DNA of 64,000 nucleotides from Daejeonella sp. (GTDB lineage Bacteria; Bacteroidota; Bacteroidia; Sphingobacteriales; Sphingobacteriaceae), in NCBI RefSeq assembly GCF_030684675.1, contig NZ_JAUXXZ010000009.1, positions 110,152 through 174,151 of the forward strand, written 5' to 3'. The position numbers and the translations under genes are program-made. Of this stretch, positions 1-8,820 are shown piece after piece (within the stretch, counting starts at the first letter, position 1; each line of letters opens with the position of its first letter). Below the pieces are notes generated by a model that was given only the letters and a program-made list of their open reading frames with translations, was not told the DNA's origin and did no database searches.

Positions 1-1
1 T

Positions 2-754
2 GTAGTTGCAGCTGCGAAGAAAGCAAATAAAAAATTGGTGGTAGGTTATATCCTGCGCCATCATCCATCATGGGAGAAATTTATTGAACTGACCGGAGAA
101 TTGGGTAAACCACTGGTCATGAGGATGAATTTGAACCAGCAGAGTGATGGTGCAATGTGGACCCTGCATCGTAATTTGATGAGTACCCTTAGCCCTATCG
201 TGGATTGCGGGGTTCATTATATTGATGTAATGTGTCAGATGACCCGTTCCAAACCGGTGCAGGTATATGCTATCGGAGCAAGATTGACTGAGGATATTCC
301 TGCCGGTAATTATAATTATGGACAGCTCCAGATCCGTTTTGAGGATGGTTCGGTGGGATGGTATGAAGCAGGTTGGGGGCCAATGATCAGTGAAACGGCC
401 TATTTTGTTAAAGATGTATTCGGTCCGAAAGGCTCTGTATCCATTGTAGCTAAAAATGCCGGTGGCGCAGGTAAATCCTCATCCATTGAATCACATTCCA
501 AAACAGAATCAATACTTTTTCACCACGCAGATCTTGACAAGGATGAAATGTTCGCCAAAGAAGATCTCGTAATCAATCTGGAAGATGAGCCCGATCATCA
601 GGAACTTTGTAATCGGGAGCAAAGATATTTCCTGAAATCAATCGTAGAAGACCTCGATCTGACCGCTCATGCTGAAGATGCAGTGAACAGTCTGAGGATA
701 GCATTTGCCTGTGATGAATCAGTAAAAACCGGTAAAGTAGTTCCCTTAAGTTAA
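2..754 (+). CDS. Gfo/Idh/MocA-family oxidoreductase, 3' part (cut by window edge)
   Basis: The reading frame is open from base 2 and has no start in the window, so the gene is truncated on the left. The visible part is the C-terminal substrate-binding domain of a Gfo/Idh/MocA NAD(P)-dependent sugar or inositol oxidoreductase. It begins in the helix after the usual EKP motif (AAAKKANKKLVVGY) and continues with RHHPSW, the DCGVHYIDVM helix that in this family carries substrate-contacting Asp and His, and the closing phrase SLRIAFACDESVKTGKVVPL. The NAD-binding Rossmann half lies outside the window. There is no export signal to judge. It is followed after 56 bp by the dehydrogenase at 811 and is probably in the same transcript. 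The family call is firm; the substrate is unknown. Confidence 0.85.
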   Translation, partial: VVAAAKKANKKLVVGYILRHHPSWEKFIELTGELGKPLVMRMNLNQQSDGAMWTLHRNLMSTLSPIVDCGVHYIDVMCQMTRSKPVQVYAIGARLTEDIPAGNYNYGQLQIRFEDGSVGWYEAGWGPMISETAYFVKDVFGPKGSVSIVAKNAGGAGKSSSIESHSKTESILFHHADLDKDEMFAKEDLVINLEDEPDHQELCNREQRYFLKSIVEDLDLTAHAEDAVNSLRIAFACDESVKTGKVVPLS

Positions 755-810
755 TTAGTGGTATTCTATTGAGATTCATAGAATGATCAATAAATAGTTA
801 TAATAAGTGT

Positions 811-1818
811 ATGTCAATCAAAACAAATGAAATTCCTGTAGGTGTTATCGGTCTGGGCCTTATGGGTTGCAGTATTACCACCTGCCTTCTGATGGCCGGA
901 CATCCTGTGGTGGCAATTGCACCGATCAGCATCGATATGACCACCGCCGAATCGCGTATCCGAAAACATTTTGTTAAGGCAAAAGAGGAGGGACTGGTCA
1001 GTGAAGATCCGGAGTTCTATTTTAAGAACCTGATTATTACTGAAGATTATAGAGCGCTGAATCCTTGCAAACTGGCTATCGAATGTACCCTTGAAAGTGA
1101 AGAGATTAAAAAGGTAGTTTATGGCAAGATTGAAGCCGTTATTGCTGAAGATGCATTGATGACCAGCAATACCTCGGCAATTCCGATCAGTATTTTGCAG
1201 AAGATGACCAAACACCCTGATCGTTTCTTCGGATTGCACTGGGCTGAGCCTTCGCATACCACCCGCTTTTTGGAGGTGATTTGCGGCGATCAAAGTGATA
1301 TTGAAAAGGGAGAATACCTGTATGAGCTTTCTAATTACTGGAACAAGGAAGCGACTTTGGTTAGAAAGGACATCCGCGGGTTTATCGGCAATCGTTTAAT
1401 GTATGCCATGTACCGTGAGGCTTTTTATCTGGTTGAAAACGGGTATGCAACTGTTGAAGACGTTGACAGGGCATGCCGCAATAATACCGGCTACTGGATG
1501 ACGCTTGTAGGTGTATTCGGGTGGATGGACCTGACCGGAGTACCTGCCTATCATAATGTAATGAAGGATCTCAATCCGACCCTTTGTAATGATACCCGTG
1601 TGCCAAAGCTGATTGATGATATCGTGAAGGCTGGCGGAAAGGGAGTTGCAAATGGTCATGGTTTTTATAAGTACACACCCGAAGAATCGAAGTTGTGGGA
1701 AGAAACCTTTGCCGATTTCAATTATGAAATCAGGAATCTGGCGATGAAATATCCTTTTGATATCGTAAAAAGAAAGCTGGCTAAACTGAAAGAAGAAAAA
1801 GAAGCTAAGGATAGTTAA
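811..1818 (+). CDS. 3-hydroxyacyl-CoA dehydrogenase-like NAD-dependent enzyme
   Basis: A cytosolic 335-residue NAD-binding protein of the 3-hydroxyacyl-CoA dehydrogenase family. The N-terminal Rossmann fold has the dinucleotide motif G14-L-G16-L-M-G19, the family motif S119-N-T-S122 is present, and the catalytic dyad is kept as H143 and E155 with the usual 12-residue spacing. The residues after the His read HWAEP instead of the common HFxNP. The C-terminal helical domain begins near GFIGNRL. The C-terminus is rich in Lys and Glu. Because the neighbours are sugar and amino-acid enzymes, the real substrate may be a hydroxy acid (such as a gulonate-like acid, used by other members of this superfamily) rather than an acyl-CoA; that is inference. 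The next gene starts 1 base after the stop, so translational coupling is likely. Confidence 0.8.
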   Translation: MSIKTNEIPVGVIGLGLMGCSITTCLLMAGHPVVAIAPISIDMTTAESRIRKHFVKAKEEGLVSEDPEFYFKNLIITEDYRALNPCKLAIECTLESEEIKKVVYGKIEAVIAEDALMTSNTSAIPISILQKMTKHPDRFFGLHWAEPSHTTRFLEVICGDQSDIEKGEYLYELSNYWNKEATLVRKDIRGFIGNRLMYAMYREAFYLVENGYATVEDVDRACRNNTGYWMTLVGVFGWMDLTGVPAYHNVMKDLNPTLCNDTRVPKLIDDIVKAGGKGVANGHGFYKYTPEESKLWEETFADFNYEIRNLAMKYPFDIVKRKLAKLKEEKEAKDS

Positions 1819-1819
1819 T

Positions 1820-2461
1820 ATGAAGACTCTTTCTGTTCCTTATATCCATGCAGATAACATTTATGCTGTAGACGAAATCTCGGCGAAGCTGGATCATGTT
1901 CATCAGGAACTAATTAAAATCACACCCTGGGCGGCATACCCCTACAAACCCGAGCTAGCTTTTGCAATAGCTTATAGCGATCAGGCTGTATTCCTTAAGT
2001 TTTACGTCGAAGAAAAACATATCCGGGCTGTTTATTCTGAACCCAATGATCCGGTTTATAAGGACAGTTGCGTAGAATTTTTCGTCTCTTTTGGGGATGA
2101 AAAGGAATACTATAATTTTGAGTTCAATTGTGCAGGCACCTGTCTGCTAAGCTTTGGGGAAAAAAGATCTAACCGTATTATGTCTGGTGATGAGCTGATC
2201 AAAACAATAAGCTCACGCAGTGCAATAAAGCCTGCCAATAGTAAAGATTCCAATATTGGTTGGGAGTTGACCATTTCAATCCCATTCAGCGCATTTCAGT
2301 ACCATCAGTTCAAATCCCTGAAAGGGAAAAAATGCCGCGCGAACTTTTATAAATGCGGAGATGATCTTCCTGAACCACATTTTGTGGTCTGGAATGAGAT
2401 AAAAACCGAAGAACCGGATTATCATCGGCCGGAATTTTTCGGTTCAGTAGAATTTAATTAA
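1820..2461 (+). CDS. CBM9-like carbohydrate-binding domain protein
   Basis: A 213-residue protein made of one beta-sandwich resembling the family 9 carbohydrate-binding module. Supporting features are an early AAYPYKPE segment, the strand pattern FAIAYSDQAVFLKFYVEE, the phrase DSCVEFFVSF (typical of this fold, with an acidic residue in the ligand and calcium region), YYNFEFNCAG, and a late GWELTISIPFSAF. No signal peptide or lipobox is visible, so it looks cytosolic, unlike CBM9 domains attached to secreted enzymes. It starts directly after the stop of the dehydrogenase. Stand-alone proteins of this type are common in Bacteroidota sugar loci; whether this one binds sugar is not shown. Confidence 0.7.
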   Translation: MKTLSVPYIHADNIYAVDEISAKLDHVHQELIKITPWAAYPYKPELAFAIAYSDQAVFLKFYVEEKHIRAVYSEPNDPVYKDSCVEFFVSFGDEKEYYNFEFNCAGTCLLSFGEKRSNRIMSGDELIKTISSRSAIKPANSKDSNIGWELTISIPFSAFQYHQFKSLKGKKCRANFYKCGDDLPEPHFVVWNEIKTEEPDYHRPEFFGSVEFN

Positions 2462-2492
2462 CAAATTATTAAAAATATTAATCACAAAGAAA

Positions 2493-2891
2493 ATGGAAAA
2501 AATAGAAATACAACACCCGGATAAGGCAGATAAAAGTTTTACTACCGGAGCATACTCATCAGGGGTTTTGGCGGCAGGCGACTGGCTGTTTGTAAGCGGA
2601 CAGGCTGCAGTAGATTTTACAACAAGTACTTTCGTTTTGGGTACTATTGAGGAGGAAACTCATCTGACTATTCACAACGTTAAGCGTATTTGTGAAGCAG
2701 CAGGATTTACTCTCGATGATATAGTAAAATGTACGGTTCATTTGAGTGATATCAAAGATTTTGATCGTTACAATGCGGTTTATGCGACTTATTTTACAAA
2801 AGTTAAGCCGGCGCGTACAACTGTACAATCAGGTTTGGGCCATGGCATAAAAGTGGAGATTGATGCAATTGCATTTCGCCAGGGACGGTAA
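2493..2891 (+). CDS. RidA family (YjgF/YER057c/UK114) enamine/imine deaminase
   Basis: A 132-residue protein of the usual length for RidA. RidA hydrolyses reactive enamine/imine intermediates, such as 2-aminoacrylate released by PLP-dependent dehydratases, to 2-oxo acids and ammonia. The key arginine is R108 in PARTTVQ, and the conserved glutamate is E122 in KVEIDAIA. The N-terminal LFVSGQ segment is also family-typical. It lies 31 bp after the CBM9-like gene and upstream of an M19 dipeptidase and a fold-III PLP enzyme. That context fits handling of imines made by the PLP enzyme (inference). Family assignment is firm. Confidence 0.9.
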   Translation: MEKIEIQHPDKADKSFTTGAYSSGVLAAGDWLFVSGQAAVDFTTSTFVLGTIEEETHLTIHNVKRICEAAGFTLDDIVKCTVHLSDIKDFDRYNAVYATYFTKVKPARTTVQSGLGHGIKVEIDAIAFRQGR

Positions 2892-2929
2892 TTTTAGTAT
2901 TAACCACAATTCGATTGTTAATATAGGTT

Positions 2930-3073
2930 AACCACATAGACACATAGTCTTTTTGTTTAAATATGAGTGTAATATAGATCCCTAAAGGAATTTCACATAG
3001 TTAGAAGCCCGGAAGCCGGGCTTCTAACTATGCCCCTAACATATACACCCTAAAACTATGTATCTATGTGGTT
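2930..3073. repeat. Nested inverted repeat (144 bp) after ridA-like gene
   Basis: Two nested stems lie between 2892 and 3141. The outer arms, 2930-2948 and 3055-3073, are 19 bp and match with one mismatch (starting AACCACATAGACACATAGT). The inner arms, 2998-3012 and 3016-3030, are 15 bp, perfect, with a 3-base loop, and contain GAAGCCCGG. The inner hairpin could act as a bidirectional terminator. The double palindrome without any ORF resembles a small non-autonomous mobile or REP-type element. Confidence 0.75.
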
Positions 3074-3141
3074 TTTAATTGCGACATAAAGAAAGAAAAT
3101 TTAGCTTTTAAATATTTCTCTTTACTTTTCAGAATAAAGAA

Positions 3142-4230
3142 ATGACTGAAGAATCAATATTTATTTTTGATTGCCATCTCGATCTGTCGATGAATGCGAT
3201 TGAATGGAACCGGGATCTTAAAAAATCTGTTTATGAGATCCGGGAGAGTGAGATGGGAATGACAGATAAACTTGATCGGGGTCTTGGAACGGTAGCATTG
3301 CCTGAATTACGCAAGGGTAAGATTGGTCTGGTGGTTGCCACACAGATTGCCCGTTATGTAGAACGGGGCAGTCTTATTCCGGGCTGGAATTCTCCTGAGA
3401 TTGCATGGGGAATTTCTCAAGCTCAGTTAGCCTGGTACCGTGCGATGGAAGATCAGGGTGAGATGGTGCAGATTACTAACCTCAGCCAGATGGAAGCCCA
3501 TCTGGCACTTTGGTTTGATAAAACCATTCCTGATAAAGGGAAACCGGTGGGATATATACTCAGTCTTGAAGGCGCAGATTCCTTCGTCAATATTTCTTAT
3601 CTTGAAAAAGCATATGCTTATGGCCTAAGGGCTTGCGGTCCGGCACATTATGGTCCGGGCAGGTATGCTGCAGGTACCGGCAGGACCGAAGGACTCACAG
3701 CCGCAGGCAGGGAGCTTGTTGCTGAGATGGATCGTTTGAATATGATTCTGGATGTTACCCACTTAACAGATAAAGGCTTTGATGAGGCAACATCCATGTA
3801 TCAAGGACCGGTATGGGCAAGCCATCATAATTGCCGTAAACTGGTAGATAACCAAAGGCAGTTAACAGATGATCAGATTAAAGTTCTGATAGAGAGAAAT
3901 GCTGTGATTGGCGGAGTTTTCGATACCTGGATGCTGACTGACAATTGGGTGCGTGGAAAAGACGATCCTAAAGAAAGAAATGTACATCTGGAGCTGATTG
4001 TAGATCATTATGACCATATCTGCCAACTCGCAGGAAACAGTCTGAACGTTGCCATTGGCAGTGATCTGGATGGTGCTTATGGGAAGGAACAGTCGCCTTA
4101 TGATCTTGAAGACATTTCTGATCTGCAAAAACTGAATGGGATGTTAAAGCGTAGAGGATATTCAGCCGAAGATATTGAGAATATATTTTATAAAAACTGG
4201 TTGCGCTTCCTAAGAAAAGCCTGGGCCTGA
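3142..4230 (+). CDS. Membrane dipeptidase family protein (peptidase M19)
   Basis: A 362-residue zinc amidohydrolase-fold dipeptidase of family M19. All metal-binding positions can be placed: H12 and D14 in DCHLD, the bridging E143 in SLEGAD, H207 in DVTHLT, H228 in ASHHN, and D308 in GSDLDG. No signal peptide is present, so it is predicted to be cytosolic. Bacterial M19 enzymes often cleave dipeptides with a C-terminal D-residue. The next gene, 15 bp downstream, is a fold-III PLP enzyme acting on D-amino acids, and a RidA gene lies upstream. A D-amino-acid salvage role is therefore plausible (inference). Confidence 0.88.
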   Translation: MTEESIFIFDCHLDLSMNAIEWNRDLKKSVYEIRESEMGMTDKLDRGLGTVALPELRKGKIGLVVATQIARYVERGSLIPGWNSPEIAWGISQAQLAWYRAMEDQGEMVQITNLSQMEAHLALWFDKTIPDKGKPVGYILSLEGADSFVNISYLEKAYAYGLRACGPAHYGPGRYAAGTGRTEGLTAAGRELVAEMDRLNMILDVTHLTDKGFDEATSMYQGPVWASHHNCRKLVDNQRQLTDDQIKVLIERNAVIGGVFDTWMLTDNWVRGKDDPKERNVHLELIVDHYDHICQLAGNSLNVAIGSDLDGAYGKEQSPYDLEDISDLQKLNGMLKRRGYSAEDIENIFYKNWLRFLRKAWA

Positions 4231-4245
4231 TTTAATGATTATCCG

Positions 4246-5358
4246 ATGAACTGGTACACAATAAAAGATGTAGAAAATATTGATTCTCCGGCACTTGTGG
4301 TCTACAAGGATCGGGTTGAGCATAATATCCGGAAGGTTTTGACTATGGTCAAAGATCCGGCACAGCTCAGACCTCATGTTAAGACCAATAAAATGCTTGA
4401 GGTCTGCAAAATGATGCGGGATTCAGGAATCAGGAAATTTAAGGCTGCCAGCATAGCTGAGGCAGAAATGCTCGGAATGGCAGGCGCTGAAGATGTGATA
4501 CTGGCCTATCAGCCTGTAAAGCCAAAATTTCTTCGTCTTTTGAAGCTGATTGATGCATATCCTGCTACAAAGTATTCCTGTCTCGTAGATAACATTGAAT
4601 CTGCCCGCATGTTCTCCGAACTAATGTCAGCCAGGACCCGGATCGGGTCCGGGTTGACAGTGTTCATTGACCTGAATGTTGAAATGAACCGAACCGGGAT
4701 AAAACCTGCTCAGGCATACGACTTATTTAAAGAATTGCAGAAGCTCCCAGGCATTGAATTCAAAGGTTTTCATGCCTATGATGGCCATATCCGGGATTAT
4801 GATCTGGCAGAGCGTATTGCCCATTGTGACCGTGATTTTAAAGAAGCTGAAGAGCTTCGAAATAAAATTCAGTCTGAAGGTTATGGTTTACCACTGCTTG
4901 TCGCGGGTGGAACGCCAACATTTGCCATTCACTCATCAAAACAAAACACAGAATGCTGCCCGGGAACATTTATTTTCTGGGATAAGGGCTATCATGATGC
5001 CTTGCCTGAGCAGGACTTTCAGTATGCAGGGCTTGTCCTGACGAGGGTTATTTCACTACCGGCTGAAGATAAAATATGCATCGATCTTGGGCATAAATCG
5101 ATTGCTTCAGAAAATGATTTGCAGAAGCGGGTTTACTTTTTAAATCATCCGGAACTGAAGCCCCTTGGTCAGAGTGAAGAACACCTGGTTATTGAGGTAG
5201 CTAAGAATCATAATTTTAAGATTGGAGATATTTTATATGCGCTCCCGATTCATATATGCCCTACAGTCGCACTTTACGACCGCGCGGTAATTATAAAAGA
5301 TGGAGAAGTGTGTGATACATGGAAAGTGGTTGCCAGAGACCGACAGATTAATTATTGA
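4246..5358 (+). CDS. Fold-III PLP enzyme, D-threonine aldolase / D-serine dehydratase-like
   Basis: A 370-residue protein with an alanine-racemase-type N-terminal barrel. The PLP lysine is K46 in the motif PHVKTNK, which is characteristic of the D-threonine aldolase and eukaryotic-type D-serine dehydratase group. A metal motif H336-x-C338 lies in PIHICPTVALYD, matching the metal-binding motif near the C-terminus of that group. Other family phrases are VAGGTPTF and CPGTFIFWDKGY. The enzyme would cleave or dehydrate a D-beta-hydroxy amino acid. Aldolase and dehydratase activities cannot be separated from sequence alone. The nearby RidA would favour a dehydratase that releases an enamine (inference). 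It is cytosolic and 15 bp from the dipeptidase gene. Confidence 0.82.
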   Translation: MNWYTIKDVENIDSPALVVYKDRVEHNIRKVLTMVKDPAQLRPHVKTNKMLEVCKMMRDSGIRKFKAASIAEAEMLGMAGAEDVILAYQPVKPKFLRLLKLIDAYPATKYSCLVDNIESARMFSELMSARTRIGSGLTVFIDLNVEMNRTGIKPAQAYDLFKELQKLPGIEFKGFHAYDGHIRDYDLAERIAHCDRDFKEAEELRNKIQSEGYGLPLLVAGGTPTFAIHSSKQNTECCPGTFIFWDKGYHDALPEQDFQYAGLVLTRVISLPAEDKICIDLGHKSIASENDLQKRVYFLNHPELKPLGQSEEHLVIEVAKNHNFKIGDILYALPIHICPTVALYDRAVIIKDGEVCDTWKVVARDRQINY

Positions 5359-5385
5359 CAATTTACACGTCCTAAAATAATTATT

Positions 5386-8382
5386 ATGGTTGCAGCCATC
5401 TTGCTGAATACAAGGTCTAAGATTTTGTATTCCTTTCTCCGGTCTTTACATTCCGGGCTTATCCTTCTGCCAAATGCTTTTTTCAAAATATTCCTGATCA
5501 CATTATTGGGATTAATTTTTGAATCTGCCGATCCTTTGTTTGCTGCTGATATCATTATTCAGAATGATAAAATCGAATATGCCATTGATGATCAGGGAAA
5601 GAACCTGCGTTTTATCGATAAAGCAAGCAAAACGGATTATCTCGATAAAAAATCAGCTTCTTATATTGCCTCCATAAAAAAAGATGGCAGGGAGTTTCCT
5701 GTTAGTGCTGTTTCCTTAAGAGGCAATCTTTTAAAACTGGAGTTTAAAACTGCTGGACTGACTGCTGATCTTCTTTTGGATATTGAAAAGGATCGTTTCA
5801 GACTGGAAGTTGTGAATGTAAGTGGTTCTGTTGAATCCCTTACCTTTATAAATATTCCGCTCAAGCTGGAAGGAATGCCTTATGAACCTTTTGCTGCTTG
5901 CGTGCTATCCATGAATCCGCAGACTCATGTTTTTGCACTTCCCGCTTTACAATCTCATATGAAAGCCACTGCTTACGAGCGTTTTGGGATGAAAGGTGCA
6001 AAGGTGACGGTTTTGGGTGTTCCTCAAAAAGAGATGCTTCCTCTGATTCGGGAGGTGATGATTAATGCCACAGATATTCCACATTCCAATGCCGGTGGAG
6101 CCTGGGCACAGCAGTCGAAGGAAGGTTTCGGCTCTTATCTGATGAATTTTGGAACACTCACTGAAGATACTGTGGATGAATGGATTAAAATGTGCAAAAG
6201 CCTTGGCTTTACTCAGATTGATAATCATGGTGGTGGGAAATTTTTCAGGTTTGGAGATTTTGAACTTGACCCTGAAAAATGGCCGGATGGATGGGATAAT
6301 TTCAAGCGAATCAATAAGCGCCTTCATGATGCAGGGATCTCTTCCATTTTTCATACTTATGCCTTTTTCATCGATAAGAATTCAAAATATGTGACGCCAG
6401 TCCCTCGTGAGGATCTGGGCTATTTTAACTCTTTTACCATCGCTAAAGCAATAGGTGAAGCGGATACTGAAGTTGAAGTTCAGGAATCGACAGCGGATAT
6501 TTCATTGATTACCGGATTTTTTGTTAGGAATAGCCGTACTATAAGGGTGGGAACCGAATTGATTGAATTTGACGGCATAAGCAAAAATGCCCCATATAAA
6601 TTCACCGGACTCAAGCGTGGGGCAAACGGAACAAAAGCATCAGCACATACGGTCAATGAAAAGGCCTACCATCTGAGGGAAATGTTTGGCAGGTTTGCAC
6701 CTGGTGTTGAAACACCCTTATTTAGTGAGATCGCTAAAAGAACCGCTGAAATTGTGGAACAGGCAAATTTCGACGGAATTTATTTTGATGCGATTGATGG
6801 GAGCGATATTCTTGCCGGGCCTGAAAATTTCTGGTATTATGGAGGTAAGTTCGTTTTTGAAGTTGCTAAAAATTTGAAACGCCCGGTAGGCATGGAAATG
6901 AGTTCCATGATTCACCATTGGTGGCATTATCGCTCCAGGTGGCAGGCATGGGACCGCCCTACACGGGGTTATAAACGCTTTATTGATATTCATTCATCTT
7001 CCATTAAGTCGGATGAGTATGAGCATGGTTTATGGCGCGGAAATGTAGCCCAGATCAATAAAATTGCACCTGCAGAGAATGGCGGGCTTTTACTTCCGCT
7101 GCAGTTGGGCTGGTGGGCACATCAGACCTGGAATCCTCCGCAGGTAGAGCCGACTTTCTCAGACGATATTGAATATTTGGGAAGCAAAATGATCGGAAAT
7201 AATGCCGGTTTGGCGATGCTGGGTGGTTTCGATGAGAAAGCCCTGAATGAAAATCCGGCATTCAGGAGGTTGAATGCAATCATCAAGCAGTATGAGGAAT
7301 TGCGTCATCAGAATTATTTCAGCGATAGTATTAAGCAACAGCTGAGAGTCCCGGGCAAAGATTTCTCTCTGTTCCAGTCGGCCGATGGGGCCTGGAAGTT
7401 CAAACCCATGAGTTACCAGAAGCACAAAGTTTCAGGTCTTGACCATCCTTCTGCTATTTGGAAGGTTAAAAATGAATTTGCAGCACAGCCTTTGCAATTA
7501 AGAATCGAGCCGCTTATGTCTGTCAAATCATACGATGATCCCGAAAATATGGTTTTGTCCGATTTCTCAGGTATATCTGAGTTCAAGCAGGATTCTACAG
7601 CAAAAGGAATCAGCGGGGGATTAAAGCCCGCATTGGAGAAGACACTTGCTGGTGAATCGGCGATTTCTTTTACTGCTCAAAGCACAGGGGCATCAGCAAG
7701 GGATGCATCCTGGATCAATATGCAGAAACAATTCGAATCAATCCTGGATCTGAAAAACAATAAAGCTTTAGGCGTTTGGGTAAAGGGAGATGGTAATGGG
7801 CAGCTTTTAAACCTGAGGATTGAGAGCCCACATCATATCTCACATGGTGCCCGCGGTGATCATTACATAAAAATCGATTTTGTCGGCTGGAAGTATTTTG
7901 AGCTTGTAGAAATTGAATCTTCCGAATTCAGCAATTATGTATGGCCGGCACCCTATTCAAGTGCCAGCTTCTATGTGTATGATTCATACCGCCATGAAGT
8001 GGCATTCGATAAAGTTGATAAGCTGCAAATATGGTACAACAACCTGCCCGCGGGTAAGCAGGTTGAAACGCTGATCGGTCTGGTGAAAGCTTTACCCATC
8101 GTTTCAAATACGATTGTCAATCCTTCGATTATGATCGGTACTGAAAAGATCATTTTCCCGGTCAGCATGGAATCGGGTATGTATCTGGAATTCAAGTCCG
8201 AAACAGATTGTAAACTTTACGGACCTAAGGGCGAATTTATAAAAGAGGTTCAGGTTCAGGGCAAAGTTCCGGCGCTTAGGACAGGGGAAAATCAGATATC
8301 ATTTGGTGCTGAACCCAATAGTGGAGTTAAACCCCGGGTGCAGCTGACGATTATTACTGAGGGGAAGCCTTTGTTGAATTAA
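5386..8382 (+). CDS. Large secreted TIM-barrel, glycoside-hydrolase-like protein
   Basis: A 998-residue protein with a signal sequence after a long N-terminal lead (hydrophobic run FLITLLGLIFESA, cleavage probably near FAAD at about residue 54). No nearer ATG exists between residue 1 and the hydrophobic run. An N-terminal beta-sandwich (about 55-225) is followed by a barrel domain containing D463-GIYFD468-AID471, the acidic strand pattern seen in retaining glycosidases such as GH27/36-type barrels. An inserted beta domain (about 360-430, with VGTELIEFDG and GLKRGANGT) precedes it. The C-terminal third is beta-rich and probably carbohydrate-binding. I cannot assign a GH family. It probably acts in the periplasm or outside the cell on a glycoside imported by this locus (inference). 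Confidence 0.65.
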   Translation: MVAAILLNTRSKILYSFLRSLHSGLILLPNAFFKIFLITLLGLIFESADPLFAADIIIQNDKIEYAIDDQGKNLRFIDKASKTDYLDKKSASYIASIKKDGREFPVSAVSLRGNLLKLEFKTAGLTADLLLDIEKDRFRLEVVNVSGSVESLTFINIPLKLEGMPYEPFAACVLSMNPQTHVFALPALQSHMKATAYERFGMKGAKVTVLGVPQKEMLPLIREVMINATDIPHSNAGGAWAQQSKEGFGSYLMNFGTLTEDTVDEWIKMCKSLGFTQIDNHGGGKFFRFGDFELDPEKWPDGWDNFKRINKRLHDAGISSIFHTYAFFIDKNSKYVTPVPREDLGYFNSFTIAKAIGEADTEVEVQESTADISLITGFFVRNSRTIRVGTELIEFDGISKNAPYKFTGLKRGANGTKASAHTVNEKAYHLREMFGRFAPGVETPLFSEIAKRTAEIVEQANFDGIYFDAIDGSDILAGPENFWYYGGKFVFEVAKNLKRPVGMEMSSMIHHWWHYRSRWQAWDRPTRGYKRFIDIHSSSIKSDEYEHGLWRGNVAQINKIAPAENGGLLLPLQLGWWAHQTWNPPQVEPTFSDDIEYLGSKMIGNNAGLAMLGGFDEKALNENPAFRRLNAIIKQYEELRHQNYFSDSIKQQLRVPGKDFSLFQSADGAWKFKPMSYQKHKVSGLDHPSAIWKVKNEFAAQPLQLRIEPLMSVKSYDDPENMVLSDFSGISEFKQDSTAKGISGGLKPALEKTLAGESAISFTAQSTGASARDASWINMQKQFESILDLKNNKALGVWVKGDGNGQLLNLRIESPHHISHGARGDHYIKIDFVGWKYFELVEIESSEFSNYVWPAPYSSASFYVYDSYRHEVAFDKVDKLQIWYNNLPAGKQVETLIGLVKALPIVSNTIVNPSIMIGTEKIIFPVSMESGMYLEFKSETDCKLYGPKGEFIKEVQVQGKVPALRTGENQISFGAEPNSGVKPRVQLTIITEGKPLLN

Positions 8383-8420
8383 GTGCCCATTATCCAAATA
8401 ACCGCTTGTTTCTTGTGATT

Positions 8421-8498
8421 GCTAGCGCATGCGTGTCGCGTGTGCTCTTTCCATTATGTTTTTAGGGACGATGGAACACGCGGCACGCGTGCGCTAAC
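8421..8498. repeat. Long imperfect inverted repeat
   Basis: Arms 8421-8443 and 8476-8498 pair over 23 bp with three mismatches, two of them G-U compatible in RNA. The arms are GC-rich (TAGCGCAYGCGTGYCGCG), in contrast to the A/T-rich surroundings. The element sits 39 bp after the stop of the TIM-barrel gene and upstream of the next promoter, so it may terminate transcription. The shared word GTGCGCTAACAGCG recurs near 31283. Confidence 0.6.
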
Positions 8499-8573
8499 AG
8501 CGAACATCCTTAGCCGCAATTGTGAAAACCTTTCCCTATAAGATCATTTTTAATCCAAATCAATTTCTGTAAA

Positions 8574-8632
8574 ATAGTATTACTAATGTAAAAGGAAGTA
8601 TCAGCTTGTCCTCTTGCTCCAGCTTATTTTTG
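8574..8632 (+). promoter_or_regulatory. Shared operator/promoter, site 1 (quinoprotein gene)
   Basis: Half-site AGTAT at 8576 and AGTAT at 8597 are 21 bp apart, with TAATGTAAA between them. A 20-bp spacer then leads to TATTTTTG at 8625-8632, which fits the Bacteroidota -7 consensus TAnnTTTG. The same arrangement occurs at four other places in the window. Transcription would start near 8639, giving a leader of about 180 nt before the ATG at 8821. The rest of the gap 8639-8820 shows no gene. Confidence 0.75.
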
Positions 8633-8820
8633 AATTAATTCCTGTCTTTTAAGCCAGAAAGAAGATTAAAACAGTATTTTTTTGATTTACAAGCTTCAGA
8701 CATTTGCAGATGATCTGTACAGGTACACGGCATGGGATTTAATCTTCCCTATCATATACTCCCTGTCTGATATTCTTCATAAGGGAGAAGAATCATCTCT
8801 AAAAAATTTTAAATATTGAT

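Noticed and set aside
814..1293. Minus-strand open frame opposite the dehydrogenase gene.
   Set aside because: It is an antisense shadow of a well-supported gene, with no family features; many similar frames were left out.
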